Below are positions 56,301-64,000 of a DNA stretch of 64,000 bases, piece after piece. How positions within the stretch are numbered: the stretch's first letter is position 1; the number at the start of each line of letters is the position of its first letter. The stretch comes from Streptomyces sp. SID12488. GTDB taxonomy: Bacteria > Actinomycetota > Actinomycetes > Streptomycetales > Streptomycetaceae. The stretch is from the NCBI RefSeq assembly GCF_010548275.1, contig NZ_JAAGLT010000029.1, forward strand, positions 56,071 to 120,070. The letters run 5' to 3'. Below the pieces are notes generated by a model. That model saw only the letters and a list, made by a program, of their open reading frames with translations, was not told the DNA's origin and ran no database searches. A program made the position numbers and the translations under genes.

Positions 56301-58227
56301 CGAGCCGGTTCCGGCGGTCCGCCTGCACCTCGACGGGCCGGAACTGCCGTCGGCACGGCTGGACTGGGAGTCCCTTCCCGACCTGGCCATCACCGCGGCT
56401 TTCCGGGCCGCTGCCGCGACCACCGAGCCGGAGCACCGGGAGGCGTTGGCGGAGCTTCTCCGCCAACTGGACACCCAGGGCCTGGCGGTGGTCGACCCGG
56501 CCCGGTGGCGCCGTTTCGAACTGCGGCTCGACAGCGGCCTGTTCACCCTGGCCGACGGCACTGTGCGGTCCGGGTCCTGGCGAGGTCTGCTCCGGTTGGG
56601 CGGCGGCGCGTTCCTGGCCTTCGTCGACGTGGAACGCCCGGACACCGGCAGCTGCGAGTTCACGGCGCTCTTCCACGACCCGGCCGGGCTGTTCGAGGTT
56701 CCCGCGCCCTACACGGTGACGTCCTCGTCCCCGGTGGGCGAGGCCCGGGAGGCCGGGTGGCTCCGAGCGTTCCTGACCGAGCTGGCCGGGCGCGGTGCTG
56801 CGCCCTGGTTCCCCGAGGCCGCCGAGGAGTTCACCCGCCTGACCGGGGTCACGCCGACCACGGCCAGGCTGATCGTGGCCGGACTGCCGCAGGTGGACAG
56901 GTACGAGCGGAACTTCCTGACCACCGGAGCCCGTACGACGCTCGGGGTGAAGGTCGCCGACGCCGCCCTGGCCAAGGACGAGCTGCGCGGCCTGGACGCG
57001 GGCTTCCGGCGGGCCGTCGTCCGGGCGCTGCTGCCCGCCGAACCCGCACGGCTGTGGACGGAGGGCCCCGATGTGGCCGCCGCCGCGCAGGTCTGGAACG
57101 CCGAGCTGGGCCGGCGGGCCGCGGTCCCCGAGGCGCTGCTCGCCGAGGCCGTCCGCGCGGTGAGGACATCGTGGGAGCCCAGCCGGGCGCTGCCCGCGCT
57201 TCTCGACCCGGCCGCCGAACCGCAGTTGAGCCGCGATCTGACCTGGCACGTCAGCGGTGACCGGGTTCACCCGGCCGACAAGGACGCCACCGGTTTCACC
57301 GCCGGCACTTTGACAAGCACCGTCACCCTGGCCGCCTGGCTGGCCCACCGGCTCCCGGCGGGCGACCCGATCCGGGCCGCTCTCCCGGCCGCGCTGAGCG
57401 CCGTACGGGACCGGCTGGCCAACCCCGGGCTGATGCTCGACCTCGACGAATACGTCAGCCTGTCCGACTTCCGCAAGGTGGCCGGCGCCCCCACCGAGAC
57501 CGGCGAGGGCTACGAGCGCTACGGCGCCGTCATCATGGCCACGGCGGACGACCAGCCCGCGCCGGGAATCCGTACGGCGCTGCTGGACGAAGCAGGGACC
57601 GACCCGTTCCTGTCCGTCCTGCGCACCGGCGACCAGCGGCCCTTCGCGGCCGAGGTGGCGCTGCGTACCGCCGGCGACCCGCGTTTCGCGGCCCTCCTGG
57701 CCGATCCCGGTGACCCGCAGGCGGGGGCGCGGGACAAGGACGGCACCTGGTGGCCGCAGGACCCCGCCCGGTCGGTGCCGGACCTGGTCGGCGAGGCGGC
57801 GAAGGAGTACGGCCTCGGGGAGGACTCCGCCGTGCTCCACCTGATGCTGCTGGCGATGCCCGATCCGACCGACCGCAACACCGCGCGCTGGACGGGGTGG
57901 CAGCAACACCGAGGCGGGGCTGCCCGGCTCAAGGCGGCCCGCGCCGAACTGGCCGCCTCCGGCCTGGTCGTCGAGGCCAGCCGCGCCCGGGCCGGGCGTT
58001 CGCTCTTCCTGCCCGGCGGCTGGGTGGACCCCAAGTCCCCGCGCCTTCCGCTGGAGCAGTGGAAGCTGCCGCTGTACGACCTGGTCAGCGGCGACCATCC
58101 GGCGCTCGGGGTGATCGTGCCGGCCGAACCCGTCGCCGATCTCTACCGCAGGGCCTGGCAGCGGGTCCGTGAAGGCGACGGCCCTCGCTTCCAGGAGCTC
58201 AAGGTCCGGCGCGGCCGACGCCGCTGA
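53332..58227 (+). CDS. Uncharacterised 1631-aa protein of the MoxR-VWA operon
   Basis: The largest gene of the window. The ATG overlaps the DUF4132 gene by 4 nt. Residues 1 to about 570 are mainly helical, repeat-like sequence (QEAFHRFRRLCVRRTAGGLA, RGRLPGLYPLVKRMADRLRS). About 580-850 is beta-rich with Trp and Tyr-Gly blades (GELLVYWRSREANSELRGYW, SYWVWDWDGQDRETAGWYEY), resembling a propeller. From about 850 to 1631 helical segments return, ending PLYDLVSGDHPALGVIVPAE. No signal peptide, membrane helix or catalytic motif was recognised. Position and size suggest the scaffold or client of the neighbouring MoxR ATPase. A long antisense open frame is a composition artefact. Confidence 0.85.
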   Translation: MSDTGTVGQTEAAELLAAGAVLPPGTEGAGERAVPLTARAYRHPGLDGRVVVRLVAAELGAAEDLATGFLGLEPDGEPAEVGLGLRQSLGFPEWVLVHHPADGHHALGVVPELDRVARQAKSKPKAALDAYQVLAGQLAAAVPHFLPTFYEQTGRVFLGVENATYAAQMFTRARRSEAEHGLTVDEERLDAVFLEFALAGALPVKVLSGYAKELVARVPAQEAFHRFRRLCVRRTAGGLAPSAQMAGDLRKLAKAAGLDPVAEEGAYLAELLALPATLRAAAGWWKAHRPALAALARREPEVRGTLLALMPSGDDRELPGLWLELLEESGATAGLCDGTLPEAERPADGAAGWLGRFLTFRDSGWRRRGRLPGLYPLVKRMADRLRSELAGSGGTLPVTTDDVDLLDLLLSLELPVADPEERVGLSLEQWAEGEDRRDLVALEADPRFRPAFRRGADRFGNDKDGLRALRVLARSPGGRPMLTEWVREVAGRFAAVGLPELPDALGRLTWLPGETLALAEDEVRAAVGTDLAPVLVRTLRAGLLDELGWPAWEEAAAALVPAKDIDDLVVADAWPQLIASGSSQVRVLGAEGSVLTHDLRIPDKDCYGDPGCHYVDGELLVYWRSREANSELRGYWHHSADRRQPVQGAGTRGTQVNYLGNLGAVTLPLPGGGRTTGTGVVHRGDTAVPEERSVISDGTSYWVWDWDGQDRETAGWYEYVPATGERGRRSLPGFLADATRTAPAGSTFESGWVLPAPGGGLLGWRVVKLPDGSLRGEDPAGNAVTLPGDAGRPVRALLFPGADRPVAVVTGSYNLSLIDQDGVVTATAKTDNKPGTFAAGTLVLPPLRFWHFLRPRDPQGSEALRRVDRDTAAALLTDAARERGAADPDELPALIRTLLPQVGHDALVTGIAAVVRFAATQQIALDAAAARLALELAGGQPEEGPVGPADRLLDAALGGLGHVNSWYGYDDTDQVCRQARFVGEALRNASEPVPAVRLHLDGPELPSARLDWESLPDLAITAAFRAAAATTEPEHREALAELLRQLDTQGLAVVDPARWRRFELRLDSGLFTLADGTVRSGSWRGLLRLGGGAFLAFVDVERPDTGSCEFTALFHDPAGLFEVPAPYTVTSSSPVGEAREAGWLRAFLTELAGRGAAPWFPEAAEEFTRLTGVTPTTARLIVAGLPQVDRYERNFLTTGARTTLGVKVADAALAKDELRGLDAGFRRAVVRALLPAEPARLWTEGPDVAAAAQVWNAELGRRAAVPEALLAEAVRAVRTSWEPSRALPALLDPAAEPQLSRDLTWHVSGDRVHPADKDATGFTAGTLTSTVTLAAWLAHRLPAGDPIRAALPAALSAVRDRLANPGLMLDLDEYVSLSDFRKVAGAPTETGEGYERYGAVIMATADDQPAPGIRTALLDEAGTDPFLSVLRTGDQRPFAAEVALRTAGDPRFAALLADPGDPQAGARDKDGTWWPQDPARSVPDLVGEAAKEYGLGEDSAVLHLMLLAMPDPTDRNTARWTGWQQHRGGAARLKAARAELAASGLVVEASRARAGRSLFLPGGWVDPKSPRLPLEQWKLPLYDLVSGDHPALGVIVPAEPVADLYRRAWQRVREGDGPRFQELKVRRGRRR

Positions 58228-58348
58228 GCAGGCGGTCGGTGGGGTGCGGCGCCGGACTCCCCGGCCCCGCACCTCACCCCGCCCGGCCCCGCCGGAGACC
58301 CCGACTTCCGTACGGACACCCCGTAATCCGTAAAGCACAAGGAATCCC

Positions 58349-59509
58349 ATGACCCTGATGGAACAGGCGACAGCGCTACCCGCCCGGCAGGCACTGCCGG
58401 CCGAGGAGCGCCACGCCGCCGAACTCGCCTTCCTCGCCGCCCACGACGACGGTCCGCGCCCGCCCCGCTGGGCGCTGACGCCGCGCGCCGTGGTCACCTT
58501 CGTCTGCGGCAGCGGCGGCGAGACCCTGCAACTGCCGAAACCGCATGAGACGTTGCCCGCCCGGCTGACCATAGCCCCCAAGTTCGTCGGCGAACGCGCC
58601 CTGGTGGAACGCTGCGTGGTCACCCTCGCCGGTGAGCGCGGCCTGCTGCTGGTCGGCGAACCGGGCACCGCCAAGTCGATGCTCTCCGAGCTGCTGGCCG
58701 CCGCCGTCAGCGGCACCAGCGCCCTCACCGTGCAGGGCACGGCCGGCACGACGGAGGACGCGTTCCGCTACGGCTGGAACTACGCCCTGCTGCTCGCCCA
58801 GGGGCCCACCCCGCAGGCCCTCGTGGCCTCTCCGGTGCTGACCGCGATGCGCGGCGGGCAGGTCGCCCGGATCGAGGAGATCACCCGCTGCCTGCCCGAG
58901 GTGCAGGACGCCCTGGTGTCGATCCTGTCCGACCGGCGTCTGAACGTGCCCGAACTCGCGGGCACGGCCGACGCGTCGGTCCCCGCCGTGCCCGGCTTCA
59001 GCGTCATCGCCACCGCCAACCTCCGGGACCGGGGCGTCTCCGAGATGTCCGCCGCCCTCAAGCGGCGCTTCAACTTCGAGACCGTCCACCCCATCGCCGA
59101 CGCCGACGCCGAGACCGCTCTCGTACGCGGCCAGGCCACCGCCGCCGTCCAGCGGGCCGGCGCCTCCTTCGCCGTTGACGACGCCGTACTGGACGCGCTG
59201 GTCACCGTCTTCCGCGACCTGCGCTCCGGCCGCTCGGCGGAAGGCTGGGACGTCGAGCGGCCCGGCACGGTGATGTCCACCGCCGAGGCCGTGCAGGTCG
59301 CCGCCTCCCTGGGACTGGCCGCCGCCTACCTCCCGGCCGGGGACCTCCTCGACCTCGTACCCGGGCACCTCCTCGGCGTCGTTCGCAAGGACGACCCCGC
59401 CGACCACGGGCGCCTCCTCGGCTACTGGGACGGCCCGGTCCGCCGCCGCGCCGAGGACGGCTCCGCCATGTGGCGCCGCCTCTGGGACCTGCGGGAGAAC
59501 CTGCGTTGA
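58349..59509 (+). CDS. MoxR-like AAA+ ATPase (YehL-like)
   Basis: A 386-aa ATPase. Walker A GEPGTAKS is at about 103-110, sensor 1 IATANLRDRG at about 220, and an arginine-finger region LKRRFNFE at about 238. The Walker B strand reads QVARIEEITRC, with Glu where almost all MoxR proteins have Asp (DE). PEVQDALVSILSDRR is the usual MoxR helix. ATG start with AAGGAA upstream, 121 nt after the large gene; that gap holds a GGTGCGG/CCGCACC hairpin. The stop overlaps the next gene, so ATPase and VWA protein are coupled. Confidence 0.92.
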   Translation: MTLMEQATALPARQALPAEERHAAELAFLAAHDDGPRPPRWALTPRAVVTFVCGSGGETLQLPKPHETLPARLTIAPKFVGERALVERCVVTLAGERGLLLVGEPGTAKSMLSELLAAAVSGTSALTVQGTAGTTEDAFRYGWNYALLLAQGPTPQALVASPVLTAMRGGQVARIEEITRCLPEVQDALVSILSDRRLNVPELAGTADASVPAVPGFSVIATANLRDRGVSEMSAALKRRFNFETVHPIADADAETALVRGQATAAVQRAGASFAVDDAVLDALVTVFRDLRSGRSAEGWDVERPGTVMSTAEAVQVAASLGLAAAYLPAGDLLDLVPGHLLGVVRKDDPADHGRLLGYWDGPVRRRAEDGSAMWRRLWDLRENLR

Positions 59510-62500
59510 CCGTCACCGACCCCCGGGAGGCGGTAGCGGCCCTCGCGGGCTCCGTACGGCCGTACCTTCTCGGCGTACGGCACCACAGCCCCGCGCTGGC
59601 CTCCGCCGTGCCCGCCCTGCTGGACGCCGCCGGGGCCGAGGTGGTGTGCGTCGAGTTGCCGGGCGACTTCCAGCGGTGGCTGCCGCATCTCGCCGACCCG
59701 CGCGCCGTCGCCCCGCTGGCTGTCGCCGGCGCCGGCGAGGACGGCGGGCTCGCCTTCTACCCCTTCGCCGACTTCTCGCCGGAACTCGCCGCGATCCGCT
59801 GGGCCCGCGAGCGAGGGGCCACCGTGCTGTGCTGCGACCTTCCGCTGGCCGACGCGGGCTGGTCCGCACCGGCCCGGCCGAGCCCGGCGGCCAGCGGCGC
59901 GGAGTCCGGTGGGGGCAGCGGTCCAGTGCCCGGCACGGCCACCCCGCCCGCCTACGCCGGAACCGCCTACGCCGATGGCCTCACCGCCGCCGGCACCGGA
60001 CGCGACGGCGACGACCTCTGGGACCGCGCCGTGGAGGTCCTCGCCCCCGGCTGCACGCCCGAAGCCGTCCGCCGCGCCGCCCTCGGCGTCGGCTGGGCCC
60101 TCCGCCAGGACGCGGCGGCCACCGGCGGCATCCCCGCCACCGACCTCGCCCGCGAAGCCCATATGCGCCGCGTCCTCATCGAGGCCGCCGCCGGTGGCCG
60201 CCGCGTAGCAGCCGTCGTCGGCGCCTTCCACGCCCCGGCCCTGACCGGCCTGGACGACGCGGTGCCGACCGTGGCCGATGCGAACCGCGTCGCGGAGAAC
60301 GACGCCGCTGCGGACGGCACCGTCCCGGCCGACCCCTTCCCCGTATCCGCCGAAGCCGGTACGGCCGCCCCCGCCGAGGCCACCCCCGGCAACACCCGTA
60401 CACCCACCACCCCGGCCCCGCCGGGCAACGCCACGGGGTCCGCGGTCGGCCCGGCCGGTGCGGACTCGACCGGGTCCGTCCCGGCCACCCCAGGGACGAC
60501 GAGTGGGGCCGCGCGCCGGGCGCCGGTCACCTCGCTGGTCCCGTACGCCTTCGATCTGCTGGACTCGCGTTCCGGATACCCCGCCGGGATCCGTGACCCA
60601 CGCTGGCAGCAGGCGGTCCTCACTGCAGGTGGCGACCCCGGCCGGGTGCGCGACGCCGCCGCCCGCGCGATCACCGGGCTGTGCCGGGAGATGCGCGCCG
60701 CCGGGCACACCGCGGGCACGGGCGAGGCCACCGAAACCCTGCGACTGGCCTGCGACCTCGCCAGGTTGCGCGGCCTGCCCGCGCCAGGCCGGGGGGAGCT
60801 GCTGGAAGCGGTGACCACGGTGCTCGGCCAGGGCGAACCGCTGGGCCGGGGCCGGGCGCTGGCCCGCGCGCTCGAAACGGTGCTGGTGGGTGCCGAGCGG
60901 GGACGGATCGCGCCCGGCACGCCCCGATCGGGTCTTGGCCCGTCGGTGGAGGAGGAGTTGGCCGCGCTGCGGCTGCCGGGCCCGGACAGTGCGGAAGCCC
61001 GTGAGACGCGTCTGGACCCGTTGCGGTCCGAACTCGACGGCAGGCGGGAGATCCTGCTCCAGCGGCTCCAGGTGTGCGGCGTCGGATACGGCGAGCCGGT
61101 CGCGGTGACCGGTACGGGGGACGGCTCCGCCCTCACCACCCGATGGCGGCTGGCCTGGACCCCGTCCGTGCCGGCGCGGCTCGACCTGGCGGGCGTACGC
61201 GGCGTCAACGCCGCCCAGGCCGCCGCCGGAACGCTGCGCGAGACGTACCGCCGCGAGACGGCCGACGGCGGCGCCACCTGCGCGCAGCTCCTGGGCGGGC
61301 TGCGCGACGCGGCCCGGTGCGACCTGCCCGATCTGGTCGCCGACCGCCTCGCCGAGGCCGCCGTCGTCCTTCCCTCCGCCGCCACCCTCCCCGAACTCCT
61401 CGACGCCCTCGACCTGTTGGAGGCGCTGCGCCGGGGCCACCTGCCCGGCACCACACCGGCGGGACGCGGGCAGGCCGCCGAGCTGGCTGTCACCCTGCTC
61501 GAAGCCGCTGTGAGGGCACTCCCCGGGCTGGCCGGCAGCGACGATCCGCAGGACGCCGCCGCGCTGGTCGCCCTGGCGTCCAGGGCCGGCGAACACCGTC
61601 TCGGGCTGCGGATGGACGACGCCCTGGGCGCACTCGCGCGCACCGGCTCCCCGCTCGTCCAGGGGGCCGCGCCGGCGGCCAGGGTCCTGCTCGACCTCGA
61701 CAGCCCCGAAGCGCTCGGCGCCCGAGCCGCGGGCTGGGTCGACGCCGCAACCGGCCCGGACGGCCGCCACCGCTTGGCGCGTCTGCTCACCGGACTGCTC
61801 ACCGCCGCCGGACCGCTGCTCCAGGCGGCCCCCGCCACCCTCTCTCCTCTGCTGGACCGCATCGACAGGCTCACCGACCAGGCCTTCCTGGACCGTCTGC
61901 CCGCGCTGCGCGGCGGCTTCGACACCCTTTCCCCGGCGGCCCGCGACCGCCTGCTGCACACCATCACCGAGCGCCTCGGCGACCGGCTCGACCTCACGCT
62001 GGCCGCCCCGCCCGAACTCATCGCCCGGTGGACCGCCGCCGACACCGCCGGGCTCGCCGCACTCAACGCCCTGGGCCTGGCGGCACCGACGGACGGCGTG
62101 ACCGGTGCCGACGGCTCGGCCCATCGGGTGGCTCAGGAGGCCCTGGACACGTCCGAAGAAGCACGCGGATCGACTCAGCCGCCCGGGACCGCCGAGACAG
62201 CACCCGAGTACACCGAGCCGGAACCCGCGAAGGGAACACGGGCTGACGCCGGGCCTGGCCCCGCGCAACCCGCAGTCCCAGTCCCAGTCCCAGCCGCCGT
62301 CGCGACCGTGCCCCGGGCTGTAACCGACCCCGCAGCGACAAGGGGCGAGCCGGCCGACGCGACGACGACCACCGCGCCGGCCGGCACCGCGACGCCACCG
62401 GCCGCCGCGACGGAGCCGCGCCTCGTTCCCGCCGACCGGTGGCGGCTGTTGCTCGGCCGGGAGACCGACCGGCTCCCCGCCGGAGCCCGCCGTTACGCGC

Positions 62501-63531
62501 ACGCCCTCGACGAGCTGTACGGGGCCGGGCGCGGCGAGGGCGCCACCGACGTCGGCGACACAACCGGCGGCGGCCAGGAGGGGGCCTTCCCCACCGCCCG
62601 TGAATGGGCCGGGGAACTCGACGCCCTGTTCGGGGCCGAGGTCCGGGAGGAGGTCCTCGGCAGGGCGGCGGGCATGGGCCGCACCGACGTACTGGCACAG
62701 CTCGACCCGGACGCCGTACGCCCCTCCGTCGAGCTGCTGGCCTCTGTCCTCTCCCTCGCCGGAGGCATGCCCGAGCAGCAACTCGCCCGGCTCCGGCCGC
62801 TCGTACGCCGCCTGGTCGACGAACTCGCCCGCGAACTCGCCACCCGGCTGCGCCCCGCCCTGACCGGCCTCGCCAGCCCGCGCCCGACCCGCCGTCCCGG
62901 TGGCCGGATCGATCTGCCCCGCACCCTGCGGGCCAACCTCGCCCACACCCGACGGCTCGACGACGGCCGGACCGTCGTCGTTCCCGAACGGCCGGTCTTC
63001 AGCACCCGGTCCCGGCGCGAGGCGGACTGGCGGCTGATCCTCGTGGTCGACGTGTCCGGCTCGATGGAGGCCTCCGTCATCTGGTCGGCGCTGACCGCCG
63101 CCGTGCTGGGCGGCGTACCCACCCTCTCCACCCACTTCCTCACCTTCTCCACCCGGGTGATCGATCTGACGGACCAGGTCGCCGACCCTCTGTCCCTCCT
63201 CCTGGAGGTCCGGGTCGGCGGCGGCACCCACATCGCGGCCGGGCTCGCGCACGCCCGTTCGCTGGTGACGGTGCCCAGCCGCACCCTCGTGGTCGTCGTC
63301 AGCGACTTCGAGGAGGGCTATCCGCTTGGCGGTCTGCTCAGCGAGGTACGTTCGCTGGCCGCGTCCGGTGTCCACCTGATGGGCTGCGCCGCCCTGGACG
63401 ACACCGGAGCCCCGCGCTACTCGGTGCCCGTCGCCCAGCAACTCGTCGCGGCCGGAATGCCCGTGGCCGCCCTCAGCCCACTCGCTCTCGCCCGCTGGGT
63501 GGGCGACCGCCTCCGCGGAGAACCCCGATGA
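59506..63531 (+). CDS. DUF5682-VWA fusion protein
   Basis: 1341 aa, read from a TTG that overlaps the ATPase stop (TTGA) with GGGAG about 8 nt upstream. Residues 1 to about 865 are a DUF5682-like (YehM-type) domain with GVRHHSPALASAVPA, VVCVELPGDFQRWLP, FYPFADFSPELAAIRWARE and AAVVGAFHAPAL, a pattern reminiscent of erythromycin-esterase/TIKI-like folds. A Pro/Ala/Thr linker spans about 868-973; a second low-complexity stretch lies at about 255-340. The C-terminal VWA domain has a complete MIDAS: VVDVSGSME (about 1181-1190), GGTH (about 1239) and SDFEEG (about 1264). In E. coli the two halves are separate genes (yehM, yehP). The fusion should deliver both to the MoxR ATPase in 1:1 ratio. Confidence 0.85.
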   Translation: MTVTDPREAVAALAGSVRPYLLGVRHHSPALASAVPALLDAAGAEVVCVELPGDFQRWLPHLADPRAVAPLAVAGAGEDGGLAFYPFADFSPELAAIRWARERGATVLCCDLPLADAGWSAPARPSPAASGAESGGGSGPVPGTATPPAYAGTAYADGLTAAGTGRDGDDLWDRAVEVLAPGCTPEAVRRAALGVGWALRQDAAATGGIPATDLAREAHMRRVLIEAAAGGRRVAAVVGAFHAPALTGLDDAVPTVADANRVAENDAAADGTVPADPFPVSAEAGTAAPAEATPGNTRTPTTPAPPGNATGSAVGPAGADSTGSVPATPGTTSGAARRAPVTSLVPYAFDLLDSRSGYPAGIRDPRWQQAVLTAGGDPGRVRDAAARAITGLCREMRAAGHTAGTGEATETLRLACDLARLRGLPAPGRGELLEAVTTVLGQGEPLGRGRALARALETVLVGAERGRIAPGTPRSGLGPSVEEELAALRLPGPDSAEARETRLDPLRSELDGRREILLQRLQVCGVGYGEPVAVTGTGDGSALTTRWRLAWTPSVPARLDLAGVRGVNAAQAAAGTLRETYRRETADGGATCAQLLGGLRDAARCDLPDLVADRLAEAAVVLPSAATLPELLDALDLLEALRRGHLPGTTPAGRGQAAELAVTLLEAAVRALPGLAGSDDPQDAAALVALASRAGEHRLGLRMDDALGALARTGSPLVQGAAPAARVLLDLDSPEALGARAAGWVDAATGPDGRHRLARLLTGLLTAAGPLLQAAPATLSPLLDRIDRLTDQAFLDRLPALRGGFDTLSPAARDRLLHTITERLGDRLDLTLAAPPELIARWTAADTAGLAALNALGLAAPTDGVTGADGSAHRVAQEALDTSEEARGSTQPPGTAETAPEYTEPEPAKGTRADAGPGPAQPAVPVPVPAAVATVPRAVTDPAATRGEPADATTTTAPAGTATPPAAATEPRLVPADRWRLLLGRETDRLPAGARRYAHALDELYGAGRGEGATDVGDTTGGGQEGAFPTAREWAGELDALFGAEVREEVLGRAAGMGRTDVLAQLDPDAVRPSVELLASVLSLAGGMPEQQLARLRPLVRRLVDELARELATRLRPALTGLASPRPTRRPGGRIDLPRTLRANLAHTRRLDDGRTVVVPERPVFSTRSRREADWRLILVVDVSGSMEASVIWSALTAAVLGGVPTLSTHFLTFSTRVIDLTDQVADPLSLLLEVRVGGGTHIAAGLAHARSLVTVPSRTLVVVVSDFEEGYPLGGLLSEVRSLAASGVHLMGCAALDDTGAPRYSVPVAQQLVAAGMPVAALSPLALARWVGDRLRGEPR

Positions 63532-64000
63532 ACGAGCAACTCCCGCCCGTCGCCCCGGATGTGGTGGCCGCCGCCGTGGAGAGTCTGACCTCCCGGCTGC
63601 GCAAGAAGCTGGACGCGGCGACCGAGCAGTACGCAGCCGTGCGCGCCGCGGTCGACGGCGACACCGTGTCCGTCGGCTGCGGCGAGGACGCCGTGGTCAC
63701 CCTGACACCCGGACCCTCCGGTACGGTCACCGCCGCCGAACAGGCCCGCTGCACCTGCCTGCTCGCGCCCCGCTGTCTGCACCGGGCCGCCGTCCTCGGC
63801 GCCTGCCCGGTGGCGGACGCGGAGGCCACGACGGCGGAGGGCACGCCAGCGGAGGCCACGGCGGCGGGGAGCGCGGCCACACCTGCTCCCGATGTTCCCG
63901 AGCCCGTCGCGGCCCAGGAACTCCCCCAGCCGGTGGCCGCCGCCCTCGCCCCGGCCCAGATCGCGGCGGCAGCCGGCCTGTGGTCGGTCGGCGCGGCGCT
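63528..64000 (+). CDS. SWIM zinc-finger protein, 3' part outside window
   Basis: 157 codons are present; the gene continues past the right edge. The ATG overlaps the VWA stop by 4 nt. Residues 75-85 form a SWIM motif, CTC-x5-CLH (Cys75, Cys77, Cys83, His85), preceded by the strands that normally precede it (DTVSVGCGEDAVVTLTPG). An Ala/Pro/Glu-rich linker follows. SWIM domains bind DNA or proteins. This is the YehQ-type partner of the operon and would complete the five-gene set. Confidence 0.85.
   Translation, partial: MNEQLPPVAPDVVAAAVESLTSRLRKKLDAATEQYAAVRAAVDGDTVSVGCGEDAVVTLTPGPSGTVTAAEQARCTCLLAPRCLHRAAVLGACPVADAEATTAEGTPAEATAAGSAATPAPDVPEPVAAQELPQPVAAALAPAQIAAAAGLWSVGAA

Noticed and set aside
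53107..58749. A 1880-codon minus-strand open frame opposite the 1631-aa gene
   Set aside because: Its product is Gln/Arg/Gly/Pro-rich with no domain, no ribosome binding site and no conserved-looking segments; it is the usual antisense opening caused by GC-rich third positions. The plus-strand gene has overlaps and protein-like composition.
59422..63441. Minus-strand 1339-codon frame opposite the DUF5682-VWA gene
   Set aside because: Low-complexity Gly/Gln/Arg composition and no motif; the plus strand carries a complete MIDAS and overlapping operon junctions.

Overview
The window is GC-rich DNA with strong G/C bias at third codon positions, frequent GTG (and occasional TTG) starts, GGAGG-type ribosome binding sites and many 4-nt ATGA/GTGA overlaps. 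Its gene content (kdpFABC with an upstream micro-ORF, PucR-type purine regulator, FhuF-like reductase behind an IdeR/DmdR-type iron box, DUF2637 membrane protein, HATPase anti-sigma-like protein, Tat-exported enzymes) points to a chromosomal segment of a Streptomyces or a close relative. No rRNA, convincing tRNA or CRISPR array was seen.

Layout. 1-4074 (minus strand): a small ORF, a 618-aa protein split by a long Gly/Ser/Thr linker, a MoxR-type AAA ATPase and the start of a DUF2201 metallopeptidase/VWA-like protein, together one MoxR-VWA module. 4.2-6.1 kb: a type-B carboxylesterase with a suspect 5' end and a decayed fragment. 6.1-11.4 kb (minus): kdp potassium-uptake operon, small ORF-kdpF-A-B-C followed directly by kdpE, with no kdpD. 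11.7-15.7 kb: a large secreted SdrD/SpaA-type protein and a membrane-anchored hypothetical protein. 15.8-21.3 kb: NosD-like beta-helix protein, DyP peroxidase, L,D-transpeptidase, cytochrome P450, SRPBCC protein. 21.3-31 kb: a free-standing GyrB-like GHKL domain, then a purine-salvage/catabolism locus (xdhC, NCS2 permease and three xanthine dehydrogenase subunits on the minus strand, divergent from a PucR regulator). 31-41 kb: TPR protein, GntR regulator, iron reductase, DUF2637 protein, HATPase protein, two secreted proteins, a membrane-anchored XRE regulator and a probable pseudophosphatase. 41-46 kb: DUF456 protein, GH95-like glycosidase, SGNH hydrolase, PPOX-fold protein. 46.1-48.1 kb: alkylation-repair pair (ogt plus Ada-AlkA). 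48.2-50.2 kb: a small accessory patch with an IS1380-type transposase remnant, an orphan carbohydrate-binding domain, a tiny secreted protein, an HNH remnant and a methyltransferase. 50.8-52.1 kb: rsgA with a 23-codon upstream ORF.

The right-hand 11.5 kb (52469 to the window end, plus strand) is the most interesting part: a tightly packed set of a DUF4132-type protein, a 1631-aa uncharacterised protein, a MoxR-like ATPase, a 1341-aa fusion of a DUF5682-like domain to a VWA domain, and a SWIM zinc-finger protein. Four of the five junctions are overlaps or a short gap. The set resembles the poorly understood yehI/L/M/P/Q genes of E. coli and is a candidate MoxR-VWA stress or biological-conflict machine. 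The window is therefore flanked at both ends by different MoxR-VWA modules.
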